NCBI GenBank assembly: GCA_049964535.1
Contig: JBMFXG010000104.1
Span: 1 to 9,477 of the forward strand
Reading direction: 5' to 3'
From: JAJYZP01 sp049964535
Lineage (GTDB): Bacteria > Actinomycetota > Acidimicrobiia > Acidimicrobiales > Acidimicrobiaceae
Length of the DNA: 9,477 nucleotides
Within the stretch, counting starts at the first letter, position 1, and each line of letters opens with the position of its first letter. Under the pieces are notes generated by a model. That model saw nothing but the letters and a program-made list of their open reading frames with translations. It had not been told where the DNA came from and did no database searches. The translations under genes and the position numbers were made by a program. Positions 6,601-9,477 of this stretch are shown piece by piece.

Positions 6601-8513
6601 TCGCTCACCTCACCATCACCGACGTGAGCCCCACCATCAACCTCTCAACGGTCATGACCTTTGGGGCTCTCTTCGAGTCTGGACAGATGGCCCGCTTCAG
6701 TGGATCGCAACGTCTGAGCAACGGCGAGATACGCAACGTCACCTTCCTCACTCAGATCATCGAGCATCGTGGACAGCGATGCGCCGACGCCACCATCTAC
6801 GGCCTCGATCGGCCGACCGATTCATCGCTAGCACTCCTGCAAGAGCAGGTCGTCAACGACGGCATCCTCACCACCACGGCGGCAATGATCTTGGTCTTTA
6901 CCCCAACGGGAATGGTGGTCTCACTCAACCGAGCAATCGAAGAGTTTTTTGGGATACAGCGCTCGGAGCTTGGGAACGTTACCATACCGCTGACGCGTTG
7001 GCTCTCCGACGAGGATATCTTGAAAACGAGGTTACACCTCAAGAAGGCGATCTCCGGCGAAGAGAACCTGCCCTTCGAAGTCACTGCGCAAACCACAGAG
7101 GGAGAGCGTCGATACCTCGAGGTCCGCATCTCCGTGCTACGGGAGGAGTCAGGTGCGGTCGTTGCGCTCATCGCTTCGGCCCTTGATGTGACCGAACGCC
7201 ACCGTGTGGTCGAGCAGATACGTCACGAGCGACGCTACTTCGCCAAGGTCGTCGACCACCTCGAGACGCTTCTACTCATCATCGACGAGAGCGGGCGTAT
7301 CATCCAGTGCAATCAGCGATTCAAAGAGATGACCGGGGTGGGACTCGAAGAGCTCCAAGCACGCGCCTACTACCCCCAGGACTTCGTACCACCGCACCTC
7401 AAAGGTGACGTTGGTCGATGGCTCGTTCGTGCCTGGAACGGCGATCTCGAGCGAGAGACCGCAACGCCGATACTCGACAGGAACGCTATCGAGCACGTCT
7501 TTAACTGGCACGCATCCTTCGTCAACGACGAGACCTTTGGCAATACCATCGTCCTCGTCGGCATCGACATCTCCGAGCAGCTGCTCCGAGAGCGCCAACT
7601 CACCGAGGCCGCTATCGTCTTCGATAACGTGCGAGAGGCCATCGTCATCTGTGATCGCGTCGGCACAATCACCGATGTGAACGCTGGATACACCAAAATG
7701 AGCCAATACAGCGCCGAAGAGGCCGTCGGTAGATTTATCACTTTTTGGACCGCCGATCGCCACGGGGAGACCTTCTTCAATGCCGTCACCGAGGAGGTGA
7801 TGGCGAGCGGTCACTGGTCCGGCACCCTGTGGCAGCGGCGCAAAGACGGCGCGGAGATCCCAACGATCTGCGATATCACGACTGTGCTCAACGACGAAGG
7901 TCGCCCCGAACGCTTCGTCTGTCTCTACTCTGACGCTACTGAGATCATTGCAACCCAGCGACAGCTAGAAGGACTCGCCGCTACGGATCCTCTCACCAAG
8001 ATCCCCAATCGGCTCCAACTCAGGGACCGTATGGAGCATGCGTTCGCAATCGCGCGCCGTGACGCTACTAGCGTCGCCGTCGCCTACCTCGACCTCGACG
8101 CGTTCAAGCCGATCAACGACAAGTACGGACACAATACCGGTGATCAGATCCTGATCGAAGTAGCACAGCGCATAGCGGGATCTCTCCGTGAGATCGATAC
8201 CGTAGCGAGAATTGGGGGGGACGAGTTCGTCTGCATCTTGCCTCAACTCTCTCAAGCCTCCGAGTCTCATCGAGCACTCGATCGCCTCCTTGAACTCCTT
8301 GAGCAACCACTTGAGGTCCCTGGGATCGACGAGCTCTTTGTCGTCTCAGCATCGATCGGTGTCGTGGTCTACTCTGGCGAAGATATCGAACCAGATACCG
8401 TCTTGCGCCGTGCGGATCAGCTCATGTACCAAGCAAAGCGTCACGGCGGGGGCCGATCGATCTACGGCTCGCTCGAAACCCTCGACGATCCCAATGACCA
8501 CTACGAAACCTAA
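3675..8513 (+). CDS. Giant soluble c-di-GMP protein: globin-like, GAF, EAL, GAF, PAS x4, GGDEF (1612 aa)
   Basis: Predicted cytosolic bifunctional c-di-GMP enzyme with no membrane segment. Domains by residue: protoglobin-like sensor about 28-160, with IHAELGIPLTALHSA placing H98 as candidate proximal heme ligand; GAF about 175-330 (GAGRAWRTKEVQ, IPLCGRQGNQIAILGLYS); EAL about 340-590; helical segment 597-690; Ser/His/Pro-rich linker 691-757; weaker GAF about 760-930; PAS domains about 945-1045, 1060-1175, 1188-1300 and 1310-1425; GGDEF 1433-1600. EAL catalytic residues are all present: E373, N430, E462, D490, D491, K511, E547, Q567. GGDEF is exact (1514-1518), with inhibitory RxxD R1505-D1508 and N1481/D1490 in place. 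The EAL-before-GGDEF order is opposite to the common one. ATG 3675 precedes the first domain well but has no Shine-Dalgarno, so leaderless or weak initiation is possible; M10 at 3702 is the alternative. No partner genes are adjacent. Domain calls are from motifs; ligand and net activity are inferred. Confidence 0.93.
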   Translation: MSDTSKDDAMDVSPHTSSWSFASLTVQHAIQAAAAEYSRYFLSTLTKLPGIDAQLSELDPQGYKALAERERSFIVELLSPATPRSWLEENLPLVAAIHAELGIPLTALHSATEFIYRALVNAFRITTSSYEAAVLDLARSRLALFLQAGFEAESNLDYLLTTVAESISHQAHVATTSDDLIRATLGELSRVNGIVCTYLIRPDDQGTFQFQYIEGRAALDIEEQIAQGSFPPITIDPLHANGNGGAGRAWRTKEVQFSGDISHDDSMTPWAQMYRSVGIRSTCSIPLCGRQGNQIAILGLYSSRPDFFNHSRFSRLLDTLRYQLAPSFGELESGALLSHALRLHYQALIGRASVQFLYQPIVDLHDGHVHKLEALARLIDDDGSVVSPYHFLAALGTDDLYRLFELGINDAVDLLDTLHESGHEIGVSVNLPVQGSRDPRYQTHITMLINDGRLRPSSLTLEVTEEEELTESGSQHLSNLSTLGIRLAQDDLGSGYSSLRRLEQIGFDDVKIDQTLIRSTSDPLSTLTVMEHLSGLAHDLGISVVAEGLESEGLVEAAIILGVDFGQGYAIARPMDRNSVISWISSHQWGYRVSAPATKLGALAALHQWWRTLRHLSLVAVQSLAEHLTQELKATIAPALATTGLQHDRSTETFIQIEKAIKAHDEATLTRIINDLRSTLLNDRQSEALLVEPASEPKPHSSPTGSSEKVESALTSVHDHQSRSNHEIACSTCVTPAGLGSHNHSAVHGRTDEASVARPLGAIQQLFTLYREQHALRSNGQGTQEGLDHLAASLNALEPSRSLAIFALSDPVSLKWTLICGPGLPASLYTSIAEHPELVVSLAPERLVNDDFVNLELPQRAFNSPTLRSLRSAFSGACLTAVTTATDRVLGAVVSFGPGHHGVDQATKELLVHARSLSAPWLSKFSLVSPNGEEQRTTTIEEDVQVARLSFALDTGQILSFSAQTPSLYGYEADEFAHLTITDVSPTINLSTVMTFGALFESGQMARFSGSQRLSNGEIRNVTFLTQIIEHRGQRCADATIYGLDRPTDSSLALLQEQVVNDGILTTTAAMILVFTPTGMVVSLNRAIEEFFGIQRSELGNVTIPLTRWLSDEDILKTRLHLKKAISGEENLPFEVTAQTTEGERRYLEVRISVLREESGAVVALIASALDVTERHRVVEQIRHERRYFAKVVDHLETLLLIIDESGRIIQCNQRFKEMTGVGLEELQARAYYPQDFVPPHLKGDVGRWLVRAWNGDLERETATPILDRNAIEHVFNWHASFVNDETFGNTIVLVGIDISEQLLRERQLTEAAIVFDNVREAIVICDRVGTITDVNAGYTKMSQYSAEEAVGRFITFWTADRHGETFFNAVTEEVMASGHWSGTLWQRRKDGAEIPTICDITTVLNDEGRPERFVCLYSDATEIIATQRQLEGLAATDPLTKIPNRLQLRDRMEHAFAIARRDATSVAVAYLDLDAFKPINDKYGHNTGDQILIEVAQRIAGSLREIDTVARIGGDEFVCILPQLSQASESHRALDRLLELLEQPLEVPGIDELFVVSASIGVVVYSGEDIEPDTVLRRADQLMYQAKRHGGGRSIYGSLETLDDPNDHYET

Positions 8514-8590
8514 CCATCCGATCGACCCGTTGAACAAAGAGTCCAGCGCGAGATCCTAGGGAGATGAGATCGAAGGTTCAAACCATCGCA

Positions 8591-8752
8591 CTACGTCTCC
8601 CCAACACTTCCGAGCTTCACCAGGTCCACCAAAGCAACGGGCTCACCGTAGATCCGTGGTAGCTTCGCTCCCAAAGAGAGCAAGGGGTTGAACTCGCGTA
8701 GAGCAACGTTCTCGAGCTCCGCTGTAGGCCACTGGTCTCGAAGCAGCTCCGA
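8591..8752 (-). pseudogene. Possible decayed gene fragment, minus strand (53 codons)
   Basis: An open frame with no start codon, bounded upstream by TAG at 8753-8755, ends at TAG 8591-8593. Its peptide looks protein-like, including RDQWPTAELENVALREF followed by PRIYGEPVALVDLVKLG, with mostly G or C third positions. Just upstream, in another frame, DRILDRELPSGLRLLCVFTW also reads like coding sequence, which would fit a frameshift. I do not recognise the family. The opposite strand also gives plausible peptides here, so this is tentative. Confidence 0.3.
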
Positions 8753-8786
8753 CTATGGACCAGGTGAATACACAGAGCAACCGTAG

Positions 8787-9146
8787 CCCGGAAGGCAGCT
8801 CCCGATCAAGGATGCGGTCGGGACGCGCTCAAGCCTCAGGAAGGGCGCCGAAGAGCTTCTGACAGACAACCCTTGGCCGACGAGCGATGAGATACACCTT
8901 CAGGTTGCTCGTGCGTTCTCTCTGCAAGAGCTCCGGCTCTACGGATCGACACCAAGCACTCAAGAGCTCAAAACTACCCGAACGCTCTGTCTCATACTGG
9001 TTCGATCCTTACCGTGTGCGACACATCCGGTTCCGCTGCGAAGTATGGTGTGCACAGAGACTGCACGCAGTTCTCAACTCACCACTGCGTCCACAACAGC
9101 TCCCTTCACGGTTCAACGCAGATCCTCTTCAACGGGCCGACCTTAG
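8787..9146 (+). pseudogene. Possible decayed gene fragment, plus strand (open frame without start)
   Basis: A stop-free frame of about 119 codons follows TAG 8784-8786, with no start codon before the protein-like part. The first half reads AEELLTDNPWPTSDEIHLQV then ARAFSLQELRLYGSTPSTQE. The second half degrades into Ser/Thr/Arg-rich sequence and ends at TAG 9144-9146. The ELL-D-WPT-E...F...R-YG pattern resembles the minus-strand fragment at 8591-8752, so the two may be inverted copies of one lost gene. The family is not recognised, and chance is not excluded. Confidence 0.3.
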
Positions 9147-9391
9147 AAAACTCAACCATGTCGCTGCACACAAAGCACGGTGTTGGAACATGCGGGCGTG
9201 ACCTATGCCATGGCCGCTCATCGTACAACGAGCACCATGCCTTACGGCAAAGCTTGTTCAAAAAGACCTCTGACCACCTCTGAGCGCCTGAGCCGCTCCG
9301 TGGGAGATCAGCACTGAACAAACGACTCAGGCGTCTGCCCCACAGATCGACACGGCTTCACCCTGTACGAAATAGCGGGTTTCAACCGGAG

Positions 9392-9414
9392 GGCACCCTG
9401 ACCCAACTTTCGAT
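9392..9414 (-). repeat. Right, inverted copy of 23-nt end repeat
   Basis: Read on the minus strand it begins ATCGAAAGTT and ends GGGTGCC. It matches 63-85 at 21 of 23 positions in inverted orientation. Confidence 0.6.
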
Positions 9415-9477
9415 TGACCCTCGCTCAACACCTCGAAAACTGGCCCCAAATGGGCTTATTGAGCCTCCCTATGTCCC

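Larger units (their letters stand above)
8514..9477. other. Gene-poor right flank with possible gene relics
   Basis: No intact gene is recognised. Two stretches read like protein fragments: minus strand 8591-8752 and plus strand 8787-9146. Frames with ATG starts here (8887-9201, 9014-9283 on plus, 9106-9321 on minus) are not convincing. No intrinsic terminator for the large gene is visible after 8513. The right copy of the 23-nt end repeat lies at 9392-9414, and short stems follow it, including GGCT-TATTG-AGCC in the last 30 nt. Confidence 0.5.

Noticed and set aside
8781..8805. CCCGGAAGGCAGC resembling the conserved tip of SRP RNA
   Set aside because: The required GGTCAGG-type strand directly before CCGGAAGG is missing and the flanks do not form helix 8.
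8570..9010. tRNA T-loop-like words GGTTCAAACC (near 8575) and GGTTCGATCC (near 8999)
   Set aside because: The flanking five-base stems do not pair and no acceptor, D or anticodon arms are present.
9106..9321. Minus-strand frame with CFVC and further cysteines, considered as a TnpB-like zinc ribbon
   Set aside because: Cysteine spacing and surrounding residues do not fit, no RuvC-like motif is nearby, and there is no Shine-Dalgarno.

Overview
The window holds four genes I accept, in two transcriptional blocks separated by long gene-poor stretches. The sequence is moderately GC-rich. GTG and ATG starts and the gene types (a stand-alone ChrB N-terminal-like protein next to a duplicated-helix membrane protein) suggest an actinobacterium, possibly an acidophilic Acidimicrobiia lineage. 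This assignment is inference and weak.

Block 1 lies on the minus strand, from about 2663 down to 567. A sigma70-like promoter (2635-2663) overlaps a cluster of three TGTWAC half-sites (2619-2642). A leader of about 134 nt follows, with a hairpin next to a strong Shine-Dalgarno. The genes are then a 257-aa polytopic membrane protein (COG4280-like, with two ExxE helices in an internal duplication), a translationally coupled 76-aa two-helix membrane protein, and, after a 312-nt gap, a 204-aa ChrB N-terminal/PaaX-like protein. I read this as a small membrane-transport or stress module with its own candidate regulator. The substrate cannot be read from the sequence.

Block 2 lies on the plus strand, 3675-8513. 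It is a single gene for a 1612-aa soluble cyclic-di-GMP protein with the order protoglobin-like sensor, GAF, EAL, helical segment, low-complexity linker, GAF, four PAS domains, GGDEF. The EAL and GGDEF active sites and the GGDEF inhibitory site all look intact. It looks like a signal hub that could both make and degrade c-di-GMP in response to a heme ligand (probably oxygen) and several PAS/GAF inputs.

The stretches 1-566, 2664-3674 and 8514-9477 have no convincing intact gene. They hold hairpins, short palindromes and fragments that may be decayed coding sequence. A 23-nt sequence near the left end (63-85) recurs inverted near the right end (9392-9414) with two mismatches, so the window may be flanked by copies of one dispersed repeat or mobile-element relic.
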